NCBI RefSeq assembly: GCF_900637185.1
Contig: NZ_LR134352.1
Location: 6,748,001 to 6,812,000 of the forward strand
Direction: 5' to 3'
Source of the DNA: Nocardia asteroides
GTDB taxonomy: Bacteria; Actinomycetota; Actinomycetes; Mycobacteriales; Mycobacteriaceae
Length of the DNA stretch: 64,000 nucleotides
Shown here piece after piece: positions 15,730 to 24,196 of the stretch. The notes beneath the pieces are model-generated. The model made no database searches. It saw nothing but the letters and a program-made list of their open reading frames with translations, and was not told the DNA's origin. Position numbers and translations under genes: made by a program. The first letter of the stretch is position 1. Each line of letters begins with the position of its first letter.

Positions 15730-18700
15730 GTGCAGATCGCGATGCTGGGACCGCTGGAGATCCGAACCACGGACGGCGGTGCGATCGAGGTACCGGGCGC
15801 CCGGCTGCGGGCCCTGCTGATCGCGCTGGCGCTCGAACCCGGACGCGCGGTCGCCAAGTCGAAGCTGGTCGACTGGATCTGGGGTGAGCAGCCGCCCGCC
15901 GACGCGGCGAACGCGTTGCAGGCCTTGGTCTCCCGCTTACGCCGCGCCCTGCCCGACGGTTCGCTCGAGGTGCAGCCGGGCGGCTACCGGCTGACCGTCG
16001 ACCCCGGCGCCGTCGACGCCGTGCGCTTCGATCAGCTGCTCGACCTGGCCCGTGGCGGCGACGACACGCGACAGGCCGCGCTGCTGCGCGAGGCGGTGCA
16101 GCTGTGGCGCGGCGCGGCCATGCCGGAGCTGGGCGAGAGCACCGAGGCCGCCGCCGTGATCACCCGCTACGAGGGCCTGCGCCTGGCCGCGCTGGAGGAC
16201 CTGTACGAGGCCGATATCCGGCTGGGGCGTGGCCCCGAGCTGGTCGGTGAGCTGACCGACCTGGTCGCGCAACATCCGGTGCGGGAACGGCTGGCCGGCG
16301 CGCTCATGCGGGCGCTGGCCGCCGCGGGCCGCGGGCCGGAGGCGCTGGCGGTCTATCAGCGCACCCGCGAGGAACTGGCCGACGAACTCGGCGTCGACCC
16401 GTCGCCGGAGCTCTCGGCACTGCACGTCGCGCTGCTGCGCGGCGAGGTCGGCGCACGGGCCGAGGAACGCACCACGAACCTGCGCGCCGAGCTGACCAGC
16501 TTCGTCGGCAAGCGCGCCGATATCGCGGCGGTGCGCGAACTCATCGCGGCGCACCGGCTCACGACCGTCACCGGCCCCGGCGGCTCCGGCAAGACCCGGC
16601 TCGCGGTGGAGACCGCGCGCACCATGCTCGGCGATCTGCCCGACGGCGCCTGGCTGGTGGAACTGGCGGGCGCCGACGGCGGCGGTGATCTGGCGCAGGC
16701 GGCGCTGGCCGCGTTCGGGCTCAGGGACGCGCTGCTGGGCAGCGCACCGAACGCCGAGCCGATGGACCGGCTGATCGCCGCGATCCGCGACCGCGAAACC
16801 CTGCTGATCCTGGACAACTGCGAACACGTCGTCGAGGCGGCGGCGGCCTTCGCGCATCGGCTGCTCGGCGAGTGCACCCGCCTGCGCATCCTCGCGACGA
16901 GCCGTGAGCCACTCGGCATCACCGGCGAGGCGCTGTGGCAGGTCGAACCGCTGGCCCTGCCCGCCCCGAACGCCGAGCCCACCGCGATCGCCGCCGCCCC
17001 CGCCGTCGCCTTGCTGCGGGACCGGGCGGGCGCGATCCGCAAGGACCTGGGCACCGACGCGGCGAGCCTGGCGACCATGGCCCGGATCTGCCGCGCGCTC
17101 GACGGCATCCCGCTGGCCATCGAACTGGCGGCCGCGCGTCTGCGCACGATGTCGCTCGACCAGCTCGCGCACCGCCTCGACGACCGCTTCCGGCTGCTCA
17201 CCGGCGGCAGCCGCACCGCGATCCCGCAGCACCGGACCCTGCGCGCGGTGGTCGACTGGAGCTGGGAACTGCTCAGCGACGCCGAACGGCAGGTGTTGCG
17301 CAGGCTCGCGGTGTTCGCCGGTGGCGCGAGTCTGGAAGCGGCCGAACAGGTCTGCGCCGACGGCGGTGCCGTCGAGCAGTGGGAGGTGCTGGAACTGCTG
17401 ACCACGCTGACGGAGAAGTCCCTGCTGCTGGTGACCCCGGACGACAGTCCGCGCTTCCGGATGCTCGAGACCATCAAGCAGTACGCCGCCGACCGCCTGG
17501 TCGAGTCGGGCGATGCCGACGCGGCCCGGCGCGCGCACCTGGACTACTTCACCGGCCTGGCCGAATCCGCCGAACCGCACCTGCGGCGCGCGGAGCAGCT
17601 CAGCTGGCTCGCCGTACTCGAGGCCGAGCACGACAATATCGCCGCGGCCATGCGCGGCGCGCTGGCCGACGCGGACGCCGCCGCGGCGATGCGGCTCGCG
17701 GGGGCCGCGGGCTGGTACTGGTGGCTGGGCGGGCACAAGGGCGAGGGCACCGAACTGGTCATCGCCGCCGCCGAGCTGCCCGGCGAGGTCGACGACCAGA
17801 CCAGGGCACTGGTGTACGGGCTGGTCGTGCACTTCGTCACCTCGGGCCGCAATGACGAACAGCAGGTCGCGGAGTGGATCCGCAAGGCGCACCGGTTCGG
17901 CCGCGAGGCAGGCGGCGGCCATCCCGCGCTGCGCTTCACCGCCGCCCTGGACCGGATGCTCGGCGGCCCGGACGAGTACCTGCCCGCCTTCGAATCGGTG
18001 CTCGACGACGACGATCCCTGGGTGCGGGCGCTGGCCCGGCTCCAGCTGGGCAAGCTGCGCACCGTGCTCGGCCACGCCGGCCCGGAGCCAGACGAGTATC
18101 TCGCGCAGGCGCTCACCGAATTCCGCGCGCTCGGCGAACGCTGGGGCATCTCCTTCGCGCTCACCGAATTGGCCAACCGCACCGCCATGCGCGGCGAATT
18201 CGCCCGGGCCGTGGCACTTCTCGACGACGCGATCGCGGTGGTCACCGAGGTCGGCGCGGTCGAGGACGTGGTGGGCATGCGCGCCAGGCAAGCCCATCTG
18301 CATCAGCTGCTCGGCGATCCGGCGGCGAGCGCCGCCGCCCTGGTTGAGGCGCAGCGGCACGCCGATCAGAACGGCTGGCCCACCGCGCTGGCCGAAGTCG
18401 CCATGGCGCGTGCAGAACTGGCCCGCTGGGGCGACGACCCGCAACTGGCGCACGACCAGATCGCCCTCGCCCGCACGCTGCTCGGCCCCGACGCCGAACA
18501 GCCCAACGTCAGCGCGATGGTGCATGTGCTGCTGGGCTACCTGGCCACCGACCCCGCCGAGTCGGCCACCCATCTCACCGCCGCCTACGCGGCGGCGGGG
18601 GCGGCGGGTCACGCTCCCCTGGTGGCCCACGTGCTCGTCGGCATCGCCGACCTCGCCCTGCGCTCGGGCGAACCGGACCGGGCCGCCCGGCTCCTCGGCG

Positions 18701-18864
18701 CGAGCGACACCACCCGCGGCCTGCCCGACCTGGCCCACCCGGACGCGACCCGGGTCGCCCGGTCCACCCGGGAACACCTGGGCGACAAGGCCTTCCACGC
18801 AGCCGTGCGCGCGGGAGCCGACACCGACCCGGCCGAGCTGGTCGGGCTGGTCCTCGCCCGCTGA
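15730..18864 (+). CDS. AfsR/SARP-family regulator with BTAD, NB-ARC and TPR regions
   Basis: A 1044-residue activator. An OmpR-type winged helix (residues 1-90) is followed by a bacterial transcriptional activation domain (about 95-240), an NB-ARC ATPase (Walker A GPGGSGKT near 281-289; LLILDNCEHV as Walker B), a winged-helix region and TPR-like repeats to the end. Such proteins bind direct repeats next to weak -10 boxes and recruit RNA polymerase. The divergent DUF4097-P450 operon and the ABC exporter/GtrA pair carry matching repeats, so they are likely targets. The GTG start has no Shine-Dalgarno sequence but a -10 at leaderless distance. Confidence 0.92.
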   Translation: MQIAMLGPLEIRTTDGGAIEVPGARLRALLIALALEPGRAVAKSKLVDWIWGEQPPADAANALQALVSRLRRALPDGSLEVQPGGYRLTVDPGAVDAVRFDQLLDLARGGDDTRQAALLREAVQLWRGAAMPELGESTEAAAVITRYEGLRLAALEDLYEADIRLGRGPELVGELTDLVAQHPVRERLAGALMRALAAAGRGPEALAVYQRTREELADELGVDPSPELSALHVALLRGEVGARAEERTTNLRAELTSFVGKRADIAAVRELIAAHRLTTVTGPGGSGKTRLAVETARTMLGDLPDGAWLVELAGADGGGDLAQAALAAFGLRDALLGSAPNAEPMDRLIAAIRDRETLLILDNCEHVVEAAAAFAHRLLGECTRLRILATSREPLGITGEALWQVEPLALPAPNAEPTAIAAAPAVALLRDRAGAIRKDLGTDAASLATMARICRALDGIPLAIELAAARLRTMSLDQLAHRLDDRFRLLTGGSRTAIPQHRTLRAVVDWSWELLSDAERQVLRRLAVFAGGASLEAAEQVCADGGAVEQWEVLELLTTLTEKSLLLVTPDDSPRFRMLETIKQYAADRLVESGDADAARRAHLDYFTGLAESAEPHLRRAEQLSWLAVLEAEHDNIAAAMRGALADADAAAAMRLAGAAGWYWWLGGHKGEGTELVIAAAELPGEVDDQTRALVYGLVVHFVTSGRNDEQQVAEWIRKAHRFGREAGGGHPALRFTAALDRMLGGPDEYLPAFESVLDDDDPWVRALARLQLGKLRTVLGHAGPEPDEYLAQALTEFRALGERWGISFALTELANRTAMRGEFARAVALLDDAIAVVTEVGAVEDVVGMRARQAHLHQLLGDPAASAAALVEAQRHADQNGWPTALAEVAMARAELARWGDDPQLAHDQIALARTLLGPDAEQPNVSAMVHVLLGYLATDPAESATHLTAAYAAAGAAGHAPLVAHVLVGIADLALRSGEPDRAARLLGASDTTRGLPDLAHPDATRVARSTREHLGDKAFHAAVRAGADTDPAELVGLVLAR

Positions 18865-18870
18865 ACGCGG

Positions 18871-21660
18871 TCAGGCCAGCCGGTCCAGGAACGCCCGGAA
18901 CCGGGCGGCTTCGTCGCTGCCGGTGGTCGGCAGGCGCAGCAACGGGAAGTCGTAGCGGCGGCAGATCTGATCCTTGAGCCTGTCGCGGGCGAGCTGGGCC
19001 GGGTCGGCCTCGTGGGTGCCGAAGCCGTCCACCTCGACAGCGCCCGCGTTCTCGTTGGTGATCCGGTTGTAGAGGACGAAGTCGAACGACGCCCGATCCC
19101 GGACGAACCGGCGCTGCTTTTCGTCGAGCCTGTCCAGCGAGCGCGGAAACACGTTCCGCAGGAACACCTGCCGGTGGACGGCGAGGTGGTGGTAGCCGGG
19201 CCGGGCGAGCACGGTCTCGAGCATCGTCAGCGCGATGTCCTCCGACGGCCACTCGGTGCGACCCCACCCGATCAGCGGATGCCTGCGCCGCCGGGCGGTG
19301 TAGTCGGTGTAGAGCAGGTCGAAGATCGACGCCACCTCGCTGTCGACCACCGCGTTGTCCGGGTCCCGGTAGCGGATGTAGCCGATGAGATCGCGCAGGT
19401 GCCTGCTGGCGGGCAGCTCGGACGGGTGCGTGACCAGCACGAACGAGCGCACCGCCCGCGACACCGCGACATTGATCAGTTTCGGGTCGTCGGCGAATTC
19501 CAGTGCCGCCACCGCGCTGCGCGAGTCGTCGAGCACCGTGGTCATGACGACCACTTCCTTCTCCCGCCCCTGGAATTTGTGCACGGTGTCGGATTCGATG
19601 GACTCGATCAGGGCGTCGGCCACCTTGTTCGCCTGGCGACGGTACGGCGTGGTGACCCCGATCTCGTGCGGCGGGGTGTCGGCGGATACCCACGGCAGGA
19701 CCTGCTGCCGGATGACGTCGATCTCGCGCTGATTGCTGCGCCCCTTCGACATCGGGTCGTCGTCGCCGAAGGTCCGGCGCATGTGGTGGCCAGGGACGGT
19801 CCGCACCACCGTCATCGGCGCCGAGCCACCCGTCGCGCCGCGGGTGTAAGGAATCAGCTTGCCGCCATAGAACTTCCGGTTGCAGAACTCGATGATGTCG
19901 GGATCGCACCGGTAGTGCTCGCGCAGCATCGTCCGGGGCAGCTCGGCGCCGAAGAGGTCGATGATCGAGGACAGCACGCTGCGCCGGTAGTCGAAGTCCG
20001 GCGCGGGTGCCTGCGGCGGATCGGCGAGCTCGGTGGTGACGGGCGGCAGCTGCGCCAGATCGCCGACCACGATCACCGTGCGCGCGCAGGCCAGCGCCGG
20101 ACTCACCGTGAGCAGATCCACCTGCGACGCTTCGTCGATGATCAGGTAGTCGAGCAGGAACGAGGGCCCGATGCTGTTCTGGAGCGAATGGCAGGTGCTC
20201 AGGATGAGCGGGTAGTCGCGGGTGAACTGCCGGAACTGCCGATATCGGTAGGCCGGGGTATAGGTCGTGCGCGACAGCGCGCGATACCGCTCGCGCAGCG
20301 CGTCGCCGAGCAGCTGCTGGGACAGCCGGGTCCGGTCGGCGCGCAGCGCCTCGAACTTCTTGTGTTCCAGCGTCTTCGTGAGCTGCTCGACTCGCCGCTC
20401 CAGTTCGGCGATCTTCTTCGCGTAGTACAGGCGCTGGATCCGCAGGACCACCTCGACGTCGCCGGCGTCGACCGTGCGCAGCGCACGGTAGCGGAAGTAG
20501 CGGTTCATGGTGTCGCGCATCCGCTCCCACCCGCTGTCGCGGGGCCGGCGTGGATCGGTGTCGGCGATGAAGTCGAGCAGTTTGTCCGCGCTGTAGCGCC
20601 GCAGCAGCGGCAGGGCGTCGGCGTCGGGCACCTCGCCACGGTCGAAGAAGGACTGGAAGTGCCGCTGTTCCAACTGGTATCCGTGCAGTTGTCCGCGCAG
20701 CTCGGCCCGGCGGCGGTCCTGGTGCTGCAGGTCGTCGAGGCGCCGGTGCACCGCAGCGAGTTCGCTCGCGGTCTTGGTGGCGGGGGTGGCGGCGCCCGCC
20801 CGCAGCAGCGTGTCGACGGCGGTGTGGCGGCCGCCCTGCCGATCGAAGAACTCCTGCCGCTTCTCCGCGCGCCCCAGGTTGGCCGCGACCATCCCGAAGC
20901 CCTCCCTGGTCAGCTTCTCGAAGACGTTGTCCACGGCCGAATTGCTGAACGACACGACCCCCACGGTGGCGTCGGGTCGGCAGATCACCGAGGCGATGAT
21001 GTTGAGGATCGTCTGTGTCTTGCCGGTGCCGGGCGGGCCGTCGATGACCGAGATCGGGTAGCGCAGCGCTCTGCGCACCGCGTCGGTCTGGCTGATGTTG
21101 GTGTGGAAAGGATAGAGCGGCAACGGCATCTCGGCGTCGGGCCGGGCCGGGATCGGCCCCTTGGCGAGGATCCGGGCCAGCGCGCTGTCGGGGTGGACGA
21201 AGTCCAGCTTCTCGTGGTTACGCAGCAGGACACCGGAATCGCCCGCCAGCTTCCCGGCCACGGCGCGCCAGTACGCGAGCACCTCGCGGGATCGGGGATC
21301 GCCCGCGGCGTTCGGCAGCACCAGCACCCGATCCGCGCGGTACACGTCCCACCCGCCACGGCTGTTGAGCACGTGCCACCACGACCCGGCATCCGGCGGT
21401 CCGGTGAACAGGTAGCCGGTGGTCGCGTCCTGCGGCGATCCGTCGACGAACAGCCGCGCGCCCGATCCCAGCGACACCCGCGTCGGATGTTCGAGGATCG
21501 CGACCCGGTCCCATCCGAACGAGTAGTCCCGCGAGCCGCCGAACCGCACCCGGACGTGCCGCGGTCCCGGATCGCAGACGGTGACCTCGGCGGTCCGGTC
21601 CTCGGGGAGACCGTCGGTCTTGCCGCGGATGACGATCGCGACCGCGCCTGGATCGACCAT
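18871..21660 (-). CDS. SF1 (UPF1/DNA2-like) helicase with C-terminal nuclease-like domain
   Basis: A 929-residue protein. After about 200 residues of unassigned N-terminus, a split SF1B helicase follows: GPPGTGKT (208-215), coiled insert (about 300-470), IIDEAS (507-512), GDLAQLPP (533-540), TPYRRQ, VHKFQGRE (693-700) and AVSRAVRSFVLV (732-743). The end has FDFVL (Asp860), EVDG (Glu876, Asp878) and His883, followed by a helix ending in FPLLRL, the outline of DUF2726/Vsr-type PD-(D/E)XK nucleases. Single-gene helicase-nucleases of this build occur in defence or repair; the role here is unproved. It lies alone, convergent with the SARP gene. The ATG at 21660 with GAGGGGG before it is preferred over a start 27 codons upstream. 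Confidence 0.88.
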   Translation of the reverse strand: MVDPGAVAIVIRGKTDGLPEDRTAEVTVCDPGPRHVRVRFGGSRDYSFGWDRVAILEHPTRVSLGSGARLFVDGSPQDATTGYLFTGPPDAGSWWHVLNSRGGWDVYRADRVLVLPNAAGDPRSREVLAYWRAVAGKLAGDSGVLLRNHEKLDFVHPDSALARILAKGPIPARPDAEMPLPLYPFHTNISQTDAVRRALRYPISVIDGPPGTGKTQTILNIIASVICRPDATVGVVSFSNSAVDNVFEKLTREGFGMVAANLGRAEKRQEFFDRQGGRHTAVDTLLRAGAATPATKTASELAAVHRRLDDLQHQDRRRAELRGQLHGYQLEQRHFQSFFDRGEVPDADALPLLRRYSADKLLDFIADTDPRRPRDSGWERMRDTMNRYFRYRALRTVDAGDVEVVLRIQRLYYAKKIAELERRVEQLTKTLEHKKFEALRADRTRLSQQLLGDALRERYRALSRTTYTPAYRYRQFRQFTRDYPLILSTCHSLQNSIGPSFLLDYLIIDEASQVDLLTVSPALACARTVIVVGDLAQLPPVTTELADPPQAPAPDFDYRRSVLSSIIDLFGAELPRTMLREHYRCDPDIIEFCNRKFYGGKLIPYTRGATGGSAPMTVVRTVPGHHMRRTFGDDDPMSKGRSNQREIDVIRQQVLPWVSADTPPHEIGVTTPYRRQANKVADALIESIESDTVHKFQGREKEVVVMTTVLDDSRSAVAALEFADDPKLINVAVSRAVRSFVLVTHPSELPASRHLRDLIGYIRYRDPDNAVVDSEVASIFDLLYTDYTARRRRHPLIGWGRTEWPSEDIALTMLETVLARPGYHHLAVHRQVFLRNVFPRSLDRLDEKQRRFVRDRASFDFVLYNRITNENAGAVEVDGFGTHEADPAQLARDRLKDQICRRYDFPLLRLPTTGSDEAARFRAFLDRLA

Positions 21661-21812
21661 CCGAACCCCCTCGTCCCAGCTCCCCAGCGGACCGCACCGC
21701 AGCCGTCGCGCCGCTGGCGGCCCGATATCCACGCACCACACAGCCTACGTGCGGCGCCTCCAAACCGTCTGGGCTCCAGCACTATTCATGACAAGCCACA
21801 CCGAACACACCG

Positions 21813-21845
21813 ATCGCCCCGGCGATCGGTGATCACCGGGGCGAT
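21813..21845. terminator. Hairpin between the helicase promoter and the ABC permease
   Basis: 10-bp arms ATCGCCCCGG and CCGGGGCGAT (21813-21822, 21836-21845) with a 13-nt loop, 22 bp past the permease stop. It likely ends the ABC operon. Confidence 0.65.
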
Positions 21846-21867
21846 AGGGGTCGGGGGCCGATGGCAC

Positions 21868-22629
21868 TCACGCCCGCTTCGTGAAAGTGGCTCGGGACCA
21901 CAGGTATCCGACCACCGCGAACCCCGCGCACCAGGCCAGCGCCGCGACGGTGTACCCCGTGGAAGGACTTCCGGTCAGGAACCCACGGACTGATTCGATG
22001 ATCGGGGTGAAGGGCTGGTACTCGGCGAACTGGCGGACGCCGGGGCCCATCTTGTCGGCGGGCACGATCGCGCTGCTCACGAAGGGCAGCATGATCAGCG
22101 GCACCACCGACATCCCCGCGGCCTCCGGGGTTTTCGCGGCCATGCCGAGGGCGACGGTGAGCCACGCGGCGGCGAAGGCGGTGGCCAGCAGGACACCGAG
22201 CGCGCCCAGCCACTGCGCCGCACTCGCCGGGGAACGGAAGCCCAGCGCGAAGCCGACGGCGAGGACGGAACCGATGGCGACCACGTTGGTCACCATGCTC
22301 GCCGCCACATGTCCGGTGAGTACGGCGCCCCGGGACACGTCCATCACCTTGAACCGGTTGATCACCCCGGTGGTCATGTCGGAGCTCACCGACACCGCGG
22401 TACCGGACAGGCCGTAGCTGATGGCCAGCATCAGCATGCCGGGCACCGCGTAGTCGATGTAGTTCTCGCCCACGTCGAACGCGTCACCGAAGACGTAGAC
22501 GAAGATCAGCATCATCACTACGGGCATCAGCGCGGCGTTGAAGATCGTGACGGGCGAACGGGTGATGTGGGTGAAGTTGCGGCGCAACATGACCGACGAG
22601 TCGAACAGGGCGGCGGACAGGGTGCTCAT
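21868..22629 (-). CDS. ABC-2 type drug exporter permease (DrrB-like)
   Basis: A 253-residue membrane protein with six hydrophobic segments, of the ABC-2 permease family that includes DrrB for daunorubicin. An N-terminal amphipathic stretch (LRRNFTHITRSPVTIF) precedes the first helix, and the conserved PGMLML and VSRGAVLTGHV loop regions are present. It overlaps the ATPase stop by ATGA, a tight stoichiometric pair. It works with the ATPase to export a hydrophobic compound, possibly the P450 product or a toxic analogue (inference). Confidence 0.9.
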   Translation of the reverse strand: MSTLSAALFDSSVMLRRNFTHITRSPVTIFNAALMPVVMMLIFVYVFGDAFDVGENYIDYAVPGMLMLAISYGLSGTAVSVSSDMTTGVINRFKVMDVSRGAVLTGHVAASMVTNVVAIGSVLAVGFALGFRSPASAAQWLGALGVLLATAFAAAWLTVALGMAAKTPEAAGMSVVPLIMLPFVSSAIVPADKMGPGVRQFAEYQPFTPIIESVRGFLTGSPSTGYTVAALAWCAGFAVVGYLWSRATFTKRA

Positions 22630-23570
22630 CGGGCTTCGGCCTCCGTGGTGGGGTGCCCGGTGAGGGCGAGGAATACGTCGTCGAGATCGGGGGTGTGCAG
22701 CGAGACCTGCTCGGCCTCGAGGTCGTGGGCGGCGAGCCGGTCCAGCAGTGCCCGCAGGGATTTCGAGTCGCCGTCGCCGGGCACGCTCAGGGTGAGCGCG
22801 TCGGTGTCGGCGGTGGCGCCGGGCACGATGTCCGCGGCCGTGGCCAGCTCCGCCGCGGTGGCGAAGCGCAACCGGATGTGGCTGCCGGGCACCCGGCGCT
22901 TGAGTTCCTCGGCGGTGCCCTCGGCGACGATCCGCCCCTGGTCCAGGACCGCGATCCGGTCGGCCAGCTGGTCGGCTTCCTCGAGGTACTGGGTGGTGAG
23001 GAAGATCGTCACGCCACCGGCGGTCAGCTCGCGCACGATCTCCCACATGGTGCGCCTGCTGCGCGGGTCGAGACCGGTGGTCGGCTCGTCGAGGAAGACG
23101 ATCTCGGGCTTGGTCACCAGGGTCATCGCCAGGTCCAGCTTCCGGCGCATGCCGCCGGAGTAGCTCGCGGCCTGCTTGTCCGCCGAGGCGGTGAGGTCGA
23201 ACCGCTCGAGCAGGTCGCCGACCACCCGCTTGCCCTCCGCACCGCGCAGGCGGTGCAGGTCGGCCATGAGCTTCAGGTTCTCCGCGCCGGTGAGCAGGTC
23301 GTCGACCGCGGCGAACTGGCCGGTGACGCCGATCGCCGCGCGGACCGCCCCGGTCTCGGTGTCGAGATCGTGTCCCGCCACCCGCGCGGTGCCGCCGTCG
23401 GCCTTCAGCAGGGTGGTCAGGACGTTCACGGTGGTGGTCTTGCCCGCGCCGTTCGGGCCGAGCAGGGCGAAGATGGTGCCCGCGCCGACGGTGAGGTCGA
23501 TACCGTCGAGGACTGTCTTGTCCCCGTAGGACTTCCGCAGCCCGGAGGCCGCGATGGCTGTGCTGTTCAT
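22626..23570 (-). CDS. ABC exporter ATPase (DrrA-like)
   Basis: A 314-residue ATPase with Walker A GPNGAGKTT (38-46), Q-loop at VTGQFAAVDD, signature SGGMRRK, Walker B VFLDEPTTGLD and the H-loop region TQYLEEAD; the C-terminal 90 residues form the DrrA regulatory domain ending in DLDDVFLALTG. It powers the permease encoded downstream. The ATG lies 7 nt after a -10-like GACGGT with four GTCAG repeats upstream, the same promoter pattern as at 15600. Confidence 0.93.
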   Translation of the reverse strand: MNSTAIAASGLRKSYGDKTVLDGIDLTVGAGTIFALLGPNGAGKTTTVNVLTTLLKADGGTARVAGHDLDTETGAVRAAIGVTGQFAAVDDLLTGAENLKLMADLHRLRGAEGKRVVGDLLERFDLTASADKQAASYSGGMRRKLDLAMTLVTKPEIVFLDEPTTGLDPRSRRTMWEIVRELTAGGVTIFLTTQYLEEADQLADRIAVLDQGRIVAEGTAEELKRRVPGSHIRLRFATAAELATAADIVPGATADTDALTLSVPGDGDSKSLRALLDRLAAHDLEAEQVSLHTPDLDDVFLALTGHPTTEAEAR

Positions 23571-23580
23571 GGGAACTACC

Positions 23581-23632
23581 GTCGCCGGTGCGGCTGATAC
23601 CGACCTGACAGCGCTCTGACACGGCGGCTGAC
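23581..23632 (-). promoter_or_regulatory. SARP-type promoter of the ABC exporter: four 11/12-bp repeats
   Basis: Read toward the gene, GTCAG units sit at 23632, 23620, 23609 and (ATCAG) 23598, spaced 12, 11 and 11 bp, then 10 nt, GACGGT, 7 nt and the ATG. Every distance equals that of the promoter at 15611-15662. Confidence 0.75.
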
Positions 23633-23651
23633 AGCGCGACCGGCGGCCGGC

Positions 23652-23705
23652 GCCAGTGGCGTGTCAGTCCGGCGTCAGGTCGGCGTCAGCGGGCCGGGCG
23701 AGCGT
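23652..23705 (+). promoter_or_regulatory. SARP-type promoter of the GtrA gene: three GTCAG repeats
   Basis: GTCAG at 23663, 23674 and 23685 (11-bp period), with a degenerate GCCAG at 23652; then 10 nt, GAGCGT, 7 nt and the GTG at 23713. It is the divergent partner of the ABC promoter and keeps the same repeat to -10 to start distances. Confidence 0.7.
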
Positions 23706-23712
23706 TGTCCGC

Positions 23713-24189
23713 GTGAACAGCATCGCCATCGCCACCCCGGTCTTCGGTCCCGTCCTCGCCCCGATGCCGCTCCGGGAACCGCTCGCCCGTGTCCGGCGGG
23801 CGCTGCGCGGCGATCACGTGTTCGCCCAGCTGGTCCGGTTCGCGCTGGTCGGCGGAGTCAGCAATATCGCCTACGCGGCGCTGTTCCTGGCGTGCGGCGG
23901 GTTCGGCGCGCTGGTCGCCAACGCGATCGGCTCGGTGGTCAGCACGGTGCTCGCCAACGAACTGCACCGCAGGCTGACCTTCCGCGCGGCGGGGCGGGTC
24001 GGCTGGTTCACCGCCCAGTGGGAAGGCGGCGGGCTGGCGCTGGTCGGCCTGGCCACCAGCACCGCGGCCCTGGCCGGGCTGGCGGCCGTGGCGCCCGGCC
24101 TCGGCGGGGCCGCGCAGGCGGGCGCCGTGCTGGCGGTGCTCGCGGCGGCGGGCGGTCTGCGGTTCCTGGCGCTGCGCGGCCTGTTCTGA
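23713..24189 (+). CDS. GtrA-family membrane protein
   Basis: A 158-residue protein with four hydrophobic helices and the GtrA signature around the first helix (FALVGGVSNIAYAALFLA) and NELHRRLTFR at the end of helix 3. GtrA proteins help move or present polyprenyl-phosphate-linked sugars across the membrane for GT-C glycosyltransferases. A GT39-like gene lies convergently 7 bp away, a sensible partner. The GTG start is fixed by the promoter geometry; its first codons (MNSIAIA) resemble those of the ABC ATPase (MNSTAIA). Confidence 0.8.
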   Translation: MNSIAIATPVFGPVLAPMPLREPLARVRRALRGDHVFAQLVRFALVGGVSNIAYAALFLACGGFGALVANAIGSVVSTVLANELHRRLTFRAAGRVGWFTAQWEGGGLALVGLATSTAALAGLAAVAPGLGGAAQAGAVLAVLAAAGGLRFLALRGLF

Positions 24190-24196
24190 GGCCGGG

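Noticed and set aside
19012..21993. Very long open frame on the plus strand opposite the helicase
   Set aside because: GC-rich sequence keeps the complementary strand open; the composition is Arg/Gly/Val/His-heavy without any motif, and the minus strand carries all helicase motifs.
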